A stretch of 64,000 nucleotides of DNA from Arthrobacter sp. ov118 (GCF_900116495.1 NZ_FPAY01000006.1:62001-126000), one strand, 5' to 3'; shown: positions 24,852-33,313, counted from the first letter of the stretch. Made by a program: numbers and translations. The notes: a model not told the origin generated them from the sequence alone.

Positions 24852-25907
24852 ATGGAAACGAACGACGCCGGGGCCCAGTTGAACGCCGAAGAACCGGAAT
24901 CCGCGGAGCTGCCCGAGGAAGTACTCGAACTCCCTGTGGCTGAACTGCACTTGCACATCGAGGGAACGCTGGAACCGGAGCTGATCTTCGCGCTCGCGGA
25001 GCGCAACGGGATCCAGCTGCCGTATGCGGACCTGGACGAGCTCCGTTCCCGGTACGAGTTCACGGACCTGCAGTCCTTCCTGGATTTGTACTACGCGAAC
25101 ATGGCGGTGTTGCGGACGGAACAGGACTTCGCGGACATGACCCGTGCCTACCTGAGCCGGGCGGCGCTCGCCGGCGTGCGGCATGCCGAGATCATGCTGG
25201 ACCCGCAGGCGCACCTGTCCCGTGGAATATCGCTGGAAACGTGTGTCAACGGCGTGGCCTCGGTGCTGGCGGGATCCTTCGAGGAGTTCGGCATCTCCAC
25301 CCTGCTGATCGCCGCCTTCCTGCGCGACCTCTCCGAGGATTCCGCCCTGGAGGTGCTGGAGCAGCTGCTCGCCATGGGCGCCCCGATCGCCGGAATCGGC
25401 CTGGATTCGGCCGAAGTGGGCAACCCGCCGGAGAAGTTCCAGCGGCTCTTCGCCCGGGCCAAGGACGCCGGGCTGCACCGGATCGCGCACGCCGGCGAGG
25501 AGGGTCCGCCGTCGTACATCATCGACGCGCTGGACATCCTGGAAGTGGAGCGGATCGACCACGGAATCCGGTGCATGGAGGATCCCGACCTCGTCGAACG
25601 GCTCGTCGACGAGCTCGTGCCCCTGACCGTGTGCCCGCTGTCCAACGTCCGGCTCCGGGCGGTGGACATGCTCGCTGCGCACCCGTTGCCGGCCATGCTC
25701 GCCGCGGGCCTGAACGTGAGCGTCAACTCGGACGATCCCGCGTATTTCGGCGGCTACGTGGACGACAACTTCGCCCAACTGAAGTCCGTGATCGGCCTGT
25801 CCGAGTTCGACTGCGTGCGCCTGGCGGCGAACTCGATCCGCTCCTCCTTCGCCAGCGAAGAGCGCAAAACCGAGCTGCTGGCCGAACTGGCCGACTCCGG
25901 GCTCTAA
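24852..25907 (+). CDS. Adenosine/adenine deaminase family protein (adenine-deaminase-like signature)
   Basis: A 351-residue zinc amidohydrolase with a 30-residue acidic N-terminal extension. Zinc ligands and catalytic parts are HLH (H33, H35) in AELHLHIEGTLEPEL, HAGEEGPPSYI near 213 with the catalytic Glu, ERIDHGIR and NSDDPAYFGGY. The EEGPP extension of the HAGE motif is typical of the adenine deaminase branch rather than adenosine deaminase, so adenine to hypoxanthine salvage is the better guess. No Shine-Dalgarno precedes the ATG. TATCCT ends about seven bases ahead and may be a -10 for a leaderless message. A longer frame from 24672 lacks family similarity. Confidence 0.88.
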   Translation: METNDAGAQLNAEEPESAELPEEVLELPVAELHLHIEGTLEPELIFALAERNGIQLPYADLDELRSRYEFTDLQSFLDLYYANMAVLRTEQDFADMTRAYLSRAALAGVRHAEIMLDPQAHLSRGISLETCVNGVASVLAGSFEEFGISTLLIAAFLRDLSEDSALEVLEQLLAMGAPIAGIGLDSAEVGNPPEKFQRLFARAKDAGLHRIAHAGEEGPPSYIIDALDILEVERIDHGIRCMEDPDLVERLVDELVPLTVCPLSNVRLRAVDMLAAHPLPAMLAAGLNVSVNSDDPAYFGGYVDDNFAQLKSVIGLSEFDCVRLAANSIRSSFASEERKTELLAELADSGL

Positions 25908-25934
25908 CCCCAGACCCGGACCCTCCACCGAAGG

Positions 25935-25997
25935 CAACGAGGGGTCACTTACGGCCCAATAAAAGCCGCCGATTGGGCGCGAAGTGACCCCGCGTTG
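25935..25997. repeat. 63-bp palindromic element, copy A
   Basis: Two 26-base arms (25935-25960 and 25972-25997) flank an 11-base loop, AAAAGCCGCCG. The arms carry CAACG, GGGGTCAC and GCCCAAT and pair with only a few mismatches. It lies between the convergent ends of the deaminase and aldo/keto reductase genes. The same design recurs at 27138 and 63300. Confidence 0.88.
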
Positions 25998-26017
25998 CTC
26001 GTGGAACCGCCGCGCGC

Positions 26018-26992
26018 CTAGTCGTCGATCGTGTCCATGTGCGGGTAGCGCGCCCCGGCGGCCGCGCCAGCTGGAGCGAGTTCGTCCAGGCGCGTCAGGT
26101 CCTCGGCAGTAAGTTCGACGTCGGCAGCGCCCAGGTTTTCCTGCAGACGGTCGCGCTTCTTGGTGCCGGGGATGGGGACGATGTGCTCACCTTGGGCCAG
26201 CAGCCAGGCCAGCGCTAGTTGTGCCGGGGTGCACCCTTTCGCGTCCGCCACCTCCTTGACCCGATCCACGAGTTGCAGGTTTCGGGTGAAGTTCTCGCCT
26301 TGGAAGCGCGGGGAGTGCCGGCGGAAATCGTCCGCCGGAAAGTCGTCCGGGCTGTGAAACTGGCCCGTCAGGAAGCCCCGGCCGAGCGGGCTGTACGGAA
26401 CAAAGCCGATGCCCAGTTCGGCCAGGACCGGGAAGACCTTGGTCTCGGGCTCGCGTTCCCACAGCGAGTATTCGGTCTGCAATGCGGTGATGGGATGGAC
26501 CGCATGGGCCCGGCGCACGGTTTCGGCGCTGGCCTCCGACAGGCCAAGGTGCCGGACCTTGCCCGCTTCTACCAGCTCAGCCATGGCTCCGACGGTTTCC
26601 TCGATCGGAACGGTCTTGTCCACCCGGTGCTGGTAATACAGATCGATGTGGTCCACGCCCAGCCGCTGCAGGCTTGCGTCGCAGGCGGAGCGCACGTAGT
26701 CGGGGGAGCCGTTGATGCCTACCCAGGATCCGTCGGGCCGACGTTCGTTGCCGAATTTGGTGGCCAGGACGACGTCGTCCCGCCGACCGGCGATGGCCCG
26801 GCCAACAAGCACTTCGTTCGTGAACGGGCCGTACATGTCCGCGGTGTCGAGCAGGCTTCCGCCGGCGTCGAGAAAGGCGTGGATGGTGGCGATGGACTCG
26901 TTGTCCTCGCCGTGACCATAAAACTCGCTCATGCCCATGCAGCCCAAACCCAGTGGGGAGACAGTGAGCGAGCCGAGCGTACGGGATTCCAT
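26018..26992 (-). CDS. Aldo/keto reductase (AKR13/YajO-like)
   Basis: A 324-residue TIM-barrel NADPH oxidoreductase. The catalytic tetrad is visible as DTADMYG (Asp, Tyr), VVLATKFG (Lys) and DLYYQHRVD (His), and the cofactor phosphate is expected at IPIPGTKKRDRLQENL. The start at 26992 has a GAGGAG site six bases ahead. AKRs of this group reduce varied aldehydes; no substrate can be read here. The gene is alone and lies exactly between two copies of a 63-bp palindrome (25935-25997 and 27138-27200). Confidence 0.9.
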   Translation of the reverse strand: MESRTLGSLTVSPLGLGCMGMSEFYGHGEDNESIATIHAFLDAGGSLLDTADMYGPFTNEVLVGRAIAGRRDDVVLATKFGNERRPDGSWVGINGSPDYVRSACDASLQRLGVDHIDLYYQHRVDKTVPIEETVGAMAELVEAGKVRHLGLSEASAETVRRAHAVHPITALQTEYSLWEREPETKVFPVLAELGIGFVPYSPLGRGFLTGQFHSPDDFPADDFRRHSPRFQGENFTRNLQLVDRVKEVADAKGCTPAQLALAWLLAQGEHIVPIPGTKKRDRLQENLGAADVELTAEDLTRLDELAPAGAAAGARYPHMDTIDD

Positions 26993-27137
26993 AGATATCT
27001 CCTCAATGAAAACGGTGGCGGCGGCCGCCGGCACCTTTTCCTGCTGCAGGCCGGCGCGCGGTTGGCAGACCGCCACTTTAGGCCCATCGGGCCGGGGGCA
27101 CAACGGGCGGCAAGCCGGGGCGGGAGCCGCGGGGAAG

Positions 27138-27200
27138 CAACGCGGGGTCATCTACGGCCCAATAGTGGCCTCAGATTGGGCCGTAGGTGACCCCGCGTTG
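27138..27200. repeat. 63-bp palindromic element, copy B
   Basis: Arms at 27138-27163 and 27175-27200 pair at 25 of 26 positions and extend two more bases outward. The loop is AGTGGCCTCAG (11 bases). This copy lies between two divergent gene starts, so it is not simply a terminator for convergent genes. Confidence 0.9.
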
Positions 27201-27277
27201 CTCTGGACGAGGCCGGCTGACCCAGTTCACCCTCGCCGGAGGATGTGCCGGGCGGCGTCGGGCGGCAGAGTGCACGT

Positions 27278-29011
27278 ATGACGAAGACCGGACAGCGGCA
27301 GAGGAACCCGCTGCGCCAGGTGATGCCTGGGCTCGACGTCGCCGCTGCGTATCGGAGGGACTGGCTCGGCAAGGACATCGTCGCCGGGATCGTCCTGTCC
27401 ACGTTGCTGGTGCCCCAGGGCATGGCGTATGCGGAGCTGGCGGGACTTCCGACGATCACCGGGCTGTACACCACGGTCCTCTGCCTGCTCGCCTATGCGG
27501 TCTTCGGCCCGTCCCGCATCCTTGTGCTGGGGCCCGACTCTTCGCTGGGCCCGATGATCGCCGCGACGGTCCTGCCGCTGGTCGCTTCCGACGGCGACCC
27601 GCAGAAGGCGGTGGCGCTCGCCTCGATGCTCGGGCTCATGGTCGGCATCATCATGGTCCTGGCGTCCGTCGCCAAGCTTGGCTTCATCGCGGACCTCATC
27701 TCCAAGCCGACCATGATCGGCTACATGAACGGCCTCGCGATCACCATCCTGGTGGGCCAGCTCCCGAAGCTCTTCGGGTTCAAGGTCAGCGCCGAGGGCT
27801 TCATCGGTGACCTCGTCGGCTTCGTCGAGGGCGTGGCCAGCGGCAAGACCGTGCCAGCCGCGGCCGCCGTCGGCATCAGCGGGATCGTGGTGATCCTGGC
27901 CCTGCAACGCTGGCTGCCCAAGATCCCGGCTGTGCTCATCATGGTGGTTCTCGCGATCGCGGCAACCTCGATCTTTGACCTGGCCGACCGCGGCGTCTCC
28001 CTGGTCGGGGAACTCCCACAGGGCTTCCCGCCGTTCACCTTCCCCCAGGTGGAGTGGTCGGACATCGGGCTGATGGTTGCCGGCGCCCTGGGAATTGCGC
28101 TCGTCTCACTGACTGACACGATTTCGACGGCGTCATCGTTCGCCGCGCGCTCCGGCCAGGAAATCAATGGCAACCAGGAAATGATCGGCATCGGCGCCGC
28201 GAACCTCGCCGCAGGCCTGTTCCAGGGCTTCCCCGTGAGCACCAGCGGTTCCCGGACCGCCGTCGCGGAACGATCCGGCTCGAAAACGCAACTGACCGGC
28301 GTCACTGGCGCCGTGCTGATCATCCTCATGCTCGTCCTGCTGCCCGGGATGTTCCGGAACCTGCCCCAGCCGGCCCTCGCGGCCGTGGTGATCACCGCAT
28401 CTGTCTCCCTGGCCGACATTCCCGGCACCGTGCGCCTGTGGCGGCAGAGCAGAACCGAATTCGGCCTGTCGCTCGCGGCTTTCCTCGGCGTGGTGTTCCT
28501 GGGCGTGCTCCCCGGCATCGGCATCGCCGTCGGACTGTCCATCCTCAACGTCTTCCGCCGGGTGTGGTGGCCGTACCAGACCGTGATCGGACGGGTGCCC
28601 GGCCTCGAAGGGTTCCACGACGTCAGCGTCCACCCCGATGCCAAGCACCTCCCGGGGCTGGTCATCTACCGGTTCGACGCGCCGGTCTTCTTCGCCAACG
28701 CCACGACATTCCGGGACAACATCCGGCGGCTGGCGCGAGCCGAGCCGAAGCCACGGTGGATCCTCATCGCGGCCGAACCCATCACGGACGTGGACACCAC
28801 CGCGGCGGACGTGCTGCTCGAGTTGGACCGGGAGCTGAACGCCCAGGGCACCTCGTTGGTGTTCGCAGAGCTCAAGCATCGGGTCCGGGCGAAGGTTGAA
28901 CGCTTCGAACTGACACGCCAGATCGATCCGAAGCACTTCTACCGCACTATCGAGGCTGCCGTCGCCGCTTATTCCGCCCAAACCGGCGCGCAATGGAGCG
29001 CCCGGGACTGA
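27278..29011 (+). CDS. SulP-family anion (sulfate-type) permease with STAS domain
   Basis: A 577-residue inner-membrane transporter. About 12 hydrophobic segments (residues 25-420) begin with AGIVLSTLLVPQGMAYAELAGLP, the SulP signature. The core includes NLAAGLFQGFPVSTSGSRTAVAE. A C-terminal cytoplasmic STAS domain (about 450-570) has VIYRFDAPVFFANA and the DVDTTAADVL stretch. Family members carry sulfate, bicarbonate or dicarboxylates. I chose the ATG at 27278; a GTG at 27245 is too close to its GGAGG. No sulfur or carbon-fixation gene is nearby, so the anion stays open. Confidence 0.9.
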   Translation: MTKTGQRQRNPLRQVMPGLDVAAAYRRDWLGKDIVAGIVLSTLLVPQGMAYAELAGLPTITGLYTTVLCLLAYAVFGPSRILVLGPDSSLGPMIAATVLPLVASDGDPQKAVALASMLGLMVGIIMVLASVAKLGFIADLISKPTMIGYMNGLAITILVGQLPKLFGFKVSAEGFIGDLVGFVEGVASGKTVPAAAAVGISGIVVILALQRWLPKIPAVLIMVVLAIAATSIFDLADRGVSLVGELPQGFPPFTFPQVEWSDIGLMVAGALGIALVSLTDTISTASSFAARSGQEINGNQEMIGIGAANLAAGLFQGFPVSTSGSRTAVAERSGSKTQLTGVTGAVLIILMLVLLPGMFRNLPQPALAAVVITASVSLADIPGTVRLWRQSRTEFGLSLAAFLGVVFLGVLPGIGIAVGLSILNVFRRVWWPYQTVIGRVPGLEGFHDVSVHPDAKHLPGLVIYRFDAPVFFANATTFRDNIRRLARAEPKPRWILIAAEPITDVDTTAADVLLELDRELNAQGTSLVFAELKHRVRAKVERFELTRQIDPKHFYRTIEAAVAAYSAQTGAQWSARD

Positions 29012-29201
29012 GCGGGGAATCTCGCCGGGAAGTGCCGTCGGGGCGCTTTTCTACTCGCGGGTAGCGGTGAGTTGGTCGCTCCCGTGCTCCGGTCGGCACT
29101 GTCATAGTGGGTCACGACACATAGAGTTAACGGGTTCCACTCGCAAAAACCATCGTTTCCTTGGCAAAATGCAGGTGGATCAATTGCTTCTAAGGAGACC
29201 C

Positions 29202-30125
29202 ATGGGCGCGAACACCGCGGAAAAAACCAACCTTCGGCTCAAGGCCGTGCTTGATGTCCTGTCAGAGGGGGTATGGACCGGCGAGAAGTTGAACGCCGGA
29301 ACTGTGCTGGGCGAAGCCATTGCGCGGGTTCCCCTCGACGATCGTGAACGTGAGCTCCTGAGCGGCGGCATTCCGCGCGGCCACAAGACCCTCACCAGCG
29401 CCACGGCCAAGCTGGTCAAGGCCGGCTGGCTGGTCAAGGGCCGCTCCGGCTGGTCCATCACCGACGACGGCCAGCGCGCCACGGTTGCTTTCGCCGAGCC
29501 CGACGCCTTCGCTACAGCGCTCGACGCCGGTACCCCGGTTCCGGCGGGCACCCCGCTGCCGGCTGCTCCCGCAGTCAAGCCGGCGCTGGTTTCTGACAAA
29601 GCTGCGGCTGATGGACAAGCGCCGAAGGCTGAAAAGGCGCCGTCGAAAGCCGGAAAGGTTGCAGGCAAGGCCGCCAAGCTGGTCGAGGAAGCTGTTGCCC
29701 CGGTCGCCAAGGTGGTGCGGAAGCGCAAGCCCGCCGCCCAGGCCGCGGCGGCAGAGGCCACGCCGGCGCAGGCCACGGCGGCGGCTCCGGCAGCGGATGC
29801 GCCTGCCGTCAGCACCGAAACCATCGAGCAGCCGGAAGCGGTCGCGGTGGCCGGTGACTTCAACATCCTGCTGGGCGCGCCGGCCAACTGGGCGCCGCAG
29901 TATGACGAGGCCCAGATGGAACTGGATCAGGTGGACCAGCTGTGGAAGATCGCCGCTGACATTCCGGCTGGCTACTACACCTTCAAAATCGCCCTGAACC
30001 GTTCCTGGGACGAAAACTACGGCGCGTTCGGCACTTTTGACGGGCCCAACCACGAGGTCCACCACGGCGGCGGCCAGCTGGTCATTCACTACGATCACCG
30101 CACCAAGGACATCGTCCTGCTGTAG
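29202..30125 (+). CDS. Winged-helix-like protein with C-terminal X25 (amylopullulanase-type) carbohydrate-binding domain
   Basis: A 307-residue protein with an AAGGAG site before the ATG. Residues 1-95 look like a winged-helix DNA-binding fold: a helix pair, then ATAKLVKAGWLVKGRSGWSI and TDDGQRA, as in Mrr-N-like modules. Residues 96-213 form an Ala/Pro/Lys linker (KAPSKAGKVAGKAAK, VRKRKPAAQ). Residues 214-307 resemble the X25 domain that follows the catalytic core in amylopullulanases: VAGDFN, GAPANW, PAGYYTFKIALNRSWDENYG and a final YDHRTKDI. No catalytic domain and no signal peptide are present, so this is not a glycosidase. It may tie glycogen or maltodextrin sensing to nucleic-acid binding, which is inference. 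It stands alone after the SulP gene. Confidence 0.78.
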   Translation: MGANTAEKTNLRLKAVLDVLSEGVWTGEKLNAGTVLGEAIARVPLDDRERELLSGGIPRGHKTLTSATAKLVKAGWLVKGRSGWSITDDGQRATVAFAEPDAFATALDAGTPVPAGTPLPAAPAVKPALVSDKAAADGQAPKAEKAPSKAGKVAGKAAKLVEEAVAPVAKVVRKRKPAAQAAAAEATPAQATAAAPAADAPAVSTETIEQPEAVAVAGDFNILLGAPANWAPQYDEAQMELDQVDQLWKIAADIPAGYYTFKIALNRSWDENYGAFGTFDGPNHEVHHGGGQLVIHYDHRTKDIVLL

Positions 30126-30242
30126 GGACCGGCACGCAGCTTTCCTGTCGACCCCCGCAAATGCCCCTGCGCCCCCGTGTTGGGTGGCCCAGGGGCATTT
30201 GCGTGTGGAAGGCGCACTCGCGCGTCCGCCCCTGCCGGGCAA

Positions 30243-30272
30243 CCGTGGATCGAACTACCGTGGATCGAACTA
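30243..30272. repeat. Two perfect tandem copies of a 15-bp unit
   Basis: CCGTGGATCGAACTA is repeated at 30243-30257 and 30258-30272, ending 41 bases upstream of the hydrolase start. It may be a slippage duplication or a doubled regulator site. Confidence 0.75.
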
Positions 30273-30313
30273 CAAGTGGACCGACCCACCTGCCACCGGC
30301 CTAGCATTACCTC

Positions 30314-31120
30314 ATGGATACCGTCGAGCTTGCGGGCCTGCGCATCCTCTACCAGCGGGTTGGCCAAGGCCCGCCGCTGGTCCTGCTGCACGGCGCCTAC
30401 GAAGACAGCCGCATCTGGCGTCGGCAGCTCGATGCGTTGTCGGATGAATTCACGGTTTTCGCCTGGGATGCTCCCGGGTGCGGCGGTTCGGACGATCCAC
30501 CGCCGGACTTCACCGGAAAAGACTTAGGCGACGCCCTGGCAGGATTTCTGCGGGAAGCGGTGCCGGGTAGGCCGCACATCCTCGGCTTATCCATGGGCTC
30601 CTGCATTGCGCTGGAGTTCTACCGGGCATACCCGTCGGTCCCGGCGTCGCTGCTGCTGGCCTCGGCGTACGCCGGCTGGGCGGGATCGCTGCCGCCTGAG
30701 GAAGTGGAGCGCCGCTATGCGCAGGTCCTCGCCGAACTCGAGCAGCCGCCTGAACAGTTCATTCCAGTGTGGCTGCCCACTCTCTTCACTGAACACGCTG
30801 ATCCAGCGGTGGTGCAAGAAACCAGCGCCATCATGGCGGACTTCCATCCGAGGGGCATGCGGGCATTGTTGAACGCGAGCGCGCATGCTGATTACCGGGA
30901 CGTCCTGCCCACCATCGCGGTGCCCACACTGCTGCTGTACGGCACAGAGGACGTCCGCTCGCCGCTCAGTGTGGCCCGCGAGATGAACCGGTGGATCCCG
31001 GGCTCGACGCTCGTGACGATTCCCGACGTCGGGCACATGGCTCAGGTGGAAGCGCCCGTCGCGTTCAACGCCGAGGTACGCCGATTCCTGCACGGTCTAC
31101 CGCCGGCTGACGCCCGCTAG
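30314..31120 (+). CDS. Alpha/beta hydrolase
   Basis: A 268-residue cytosolic serine hydrolase. The oxyanion strand is LVLLHGAYED, the nucleophile elbow GLSMGS gives Ser93, LLLYGTEDVRSP gives Asp213 and PDVGHMAQVE gives His241, a complete triad. A cap domain spans about residues 120-195. This branch holds epoxide hydrolases, lactonases and C-C hydrolases, and the sequence does not choose between them. The gene converges on the proline-rich peptide gene, and the two stop codons overlap by 4 bases (CTAG at 31117-31120). Confidence 0.87.
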   Translation: MDTVELAGLRILYQRVGQGPPLVLLHGAYEDSRIWRRQLDALSDEFTVFAWDAPGCGGSDDPPPDFTGKDLGDALAGFLREAVPGRPHILGLSMGSCIALEFYRAYPSVPASLLLASAYAGWAGSLPPEEVERRYAQVLAELEQPPEQFIPVWLPTLFTEHADPAVVQETSAIMADFHPRGMRALLNASAHADYRDVLPTIAVPTLLLYGTEDVRSPLSVAREMNRWIPGSTLVTIPDVGHMAQVEAPVAFNAEVRRFLHGLPPADAR

Positions 31121-31323
31121 AACCGGGTCGGATCCGGCCGCGGCGGCACCGGGCCGGGGTCCGGAATCGGAAGAGGATTGGGCGGCGTCGGGAACGGACC
31201 TGGCTCCGGGGACGGAGTGGGGGCGGGGCCGGGTACCGGCTCGGGCCCCGGAACAGGCGGGGGCGCCGTGGGGCCGGGTTCCGGCGGAAACGGATCGGGT
31301 TCGGGCGGCGGCGGGATAGTCAT
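31117..31323 (-). CDS. Proline-rich 68-aa protein
   Basis: About half of the residues are proline (35 of 68 by my count), nearly always at every second position, in PEPG, PDPG and PGPAP turns, with a basic end (PRPDPTRF). This implies an extended polyproline rod. A GAAGGAG ribosome site stands before the ATG at 31323, which argues for real translation. There is no signal peptide or membrane helix. Its upstream region carries six copies of a short motif (31338-31414). No family is recognised. It could be a linker or scaffold peptide, or a spurious frame kept open by composition, but the ribosome site favours a gene. Confidence 0.6.
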   Translation of the reverse strand: MTIPPPPEPDPFPPEPGPTAPPPVPGPEPVPGPAPTPSPEPGPFPTPPNPLPIPDPGPVPPRPDPTRF

Positions 31324-31337
31324 GACTGGCTCCTTCT

Positions 31338-31414
31338 CTGGGTTGACTCTGGATTGACTTCTGCTTTGATTTCGCTGCGTTGATTTTTCGCTGTGTTTGA
31401 GTTGGCTGGGTTGA
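31338..31414. repeat. Six iterated CTGSNTTGA motifs upstream of the proline-rich gene
   Basis: CTGGGTTGA (31338), CTGGATTGA (31349), CTGCTTTGA (31361), CTGCGTTGA (31375), CTGTGTTTGA (31391, one extra T) and CTGGGTTGA (31406) lie 11-16 bases apart in a region more AT-rich than its surroundings. It fills the gap between the proline-rich gene and the GH13 stop. Iterated spacing suggests a binding site array or slippage remains. Confidence 0.7.
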
Positions 31415-31429
31415 TGACCCCGTTGTCGA

Positions 31430-33259
31430 TCAGGCACGGCGGCTCCGGCGCAAGACCTTCAGCTCCCAGGGCCTGAGACGCAGCGGGCCGGCGGCGGCAG
31501 CTCCGCCGTCGGACGGATGGTCAGCGGATGCGTAGTTCCCCAATACCAGCTCCGCACCAGCCCATGTCTCATCCTTGAGTTCCACGTTTCGTTCCTCGCC
31601 GGAGAAGTTGCCCAAGACCAGCATCTCCAGGACCAGCATCTCCCGGTCCGGCATCTCAGCGCCGTTGGCGCCATCGCCGGGGGAACCTGCCAGCGCCCGC
31701 GTGAACGCGTAGACGTGTGGATCATCGGGCAGGAGCATGGTGAAGTCCCCGTGAGAAACCACCGGCTCCGCATGCCGGAGCGCAATCACCTTCCGGTAGA
31801 AGTTGTAGACCGAGTCCGGATCGTCCATCTGGGCGGCAGCGTTGATGTGGTTGGCATTGGGGTTCACCGCGATCCAGGGAGCCCCGGTGGTGAAGCCGGC
31901 GTGCCGGGAAGCGTCCCACTGAACCGGCGTCCGCGCGTTGTCCCGGTTCAGGGGCGCGAGGGCGGCGAGGACCTCGGCATCCGTGTGGCCGAGGTGGGAG
32001 GTGGCTTCGCGGTGGTGGTTGAGGACCTCGATGTCGCGGTAATCGCTGATCGCGCCGAACGTCATGTTGGTCATGCCCAGTTCCTCGCCCTGGTAGACGT
32101 AGGGCGTGCCGCGGTGCAGGTGCAGGATGCCGGCCAGCATCTTGGCGGAGAGTTCGCGGTATTTGCCGTCGTCACCGAAGCGCGATACGGCGCGGGCCTG
32201 ATCGTGGTTGCCCCAGTACAGGCTGTTCCAGCCCCGCTCGGCGAGGCCTTCCTGCCAGCGGCCCAGGGTTTGCTTCAGCTCGGTGAGCAGAAGCTTCTTG
32301 GGCCGCCATTTATCGCCATCCTCCTGGTCCAGCGCCACGTGCTCGAACTGGAACACCATGTCCACCTCAGCCCGGGCGGGGTCGGTGTACAGGATGGCCT
32401 CCTCCACCGTCACTCCGGGCATTTCGCCGACCGTGAGCAGTTCGCCGGGGCGCTTGGCGAAAACCTCCCGGTGCATCTCCTGCAGGAACTCATGCATGCG
32501 CGGGCCGTCGATGTAATAGGGCGTGCCATCGCCAAAGAGCTTGCCGTCGGCAACGGGCCCGTCCGGCAGCGCGGTGTCCTTGGAGATGAAATTAATGACG
32601 TCCATACGGAAGCCGTCCACGCCCCGGTCCAGCCACCAGTTCATCATCTCGTAAACCGCCGCGCGGACCTCGGGGTTCTCCCAGTTCAGGTCCGGCTGCT
32701 TCTTCGAGAAGATGTGGAGGTAGTACTCCCCGGTGGCTTGATCAAACTCCCAGGCGGGCCCGGAAAACGCGGAGCCCCAGTTGTTCGGCTCCGCGTCCGC
32801 GCCTCGATGGGCGGACCGGGCAGCAGCGTCCCGCGGCGGCCGCCACCAGTACCAGTTCCGCTTCGGGTTGTCCCTCGAGGACCGGGACTCCATGAACCAC
32901 GGGTGCTCGTCCGAGGTGTGGTTGACCACGAGGTCCATCACCAGTTTCATGCCGCGCGCGTGCAGCCCGTCGGTCAATTCCCTTAAGTCTTCGAGGGTGC
33001 CGAAGAGCGGATCGACATTGCGGTAGTCGCTGATGTCGTAGCCGTTGTCGTCCTGCGGGGAGGTGTAGATCGGGGAGAGCCAGACGACGTCGACCCCCAG
33101 CCGCTGGAGGTAGTCCAGCTTGCTGATAATGCCGCGCAGGTCGCCGATGCCATCGCCGTCGGAGTCGGCGAAACTGCGCGGATAGATCTGATAGACGACG
33201 GCGCGCTGGAACCAGTCGCGGGCCGGTGCGGAAAGTGCGGTGGACTGCGGGGAGGTCAT
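31430..33259 (-). CDS. GH13 alpha-glucosidase (oligo-1,6-glucosidase type)
   Basis: A 609-residue cytosolic amylase-superfamily enzyme. The N-terminal barrel starts with AVVYQIYPRSFADSDGDGIG. Conserved His114 is in VVNHTS, nucleophile Asp220 in VDGFRMDV, acid/base Glu279 in TVGEMPG, and stabilising Asp353 in YWGNHDQ. A beta-sandwich C-terminal domain (about 520-609) includes a GSPGDGANGAE insert. It hydrolyses terminal alpha-glucosidic bonds in malto- or isomalto-oligosaccharides; trehalulose/isomaltulose activity cannot be excluded. No secretion signal is seen. No strong Shine-Dalgarno precedes the ATG. The gene stands alone. Confidence 0.92.
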   Translation of the reverse strand: MTSPQSTALSAPARDWFQRAVVYQIYPRSFADSDGDGIGDLRGIISKLDYLQRLGVDVVWLSPIYTSPQDDNGYDISDYRNVDPLFGTLEDLRELTDGLHARGMKLVMDLVVNHTSDEHPWFMESRSSRDNPKRNWYWWRPPRDAAARSAHRGADAEPNNWGSAFSGPAWEFDQATGEYYLHIFSKKQPDLNWENPEVRAAVYEMMNWWLDRGVDGFRMDVINFISKDTALPDGPVADGKLFGDGTPYYIDGPRMHEFLQEMHREVFAKRPGELLTVGEMPGVTVEEAILYTDPARAEVDMVFQFEHVALDQEDGDKWRPKKLLLTELKQTLGRWQEGLAERGWNSLYWGNHDQARAVSRFGDDGKYRELSAKMLAGILHLHRGTPYVYQGEELGMTNMTFGAISDYRDIEVLNHHREATSHLGHTDAEVLAALAPLNRDNARTPVQWDASRHAGFTTGAPWIAVNPNANHINAAAQMDDPDSVYNFYRKVIALRHAEPVVSHGDFTMLLPDDPHVYAFTRALAGSPGDGANGAEMPDREMLVLEMLVLGNFSGEERNVELKDETWAGAELVLGNYASADHPSDGGAAAAGPLRLRPWELKVLRRSRRA

Positions 33260-33313
33260 GGTGGAGATTATCGGCCACTTCCCGGAGGCTGGGAACCCCT
33301 CGCCGGGCCTGGG

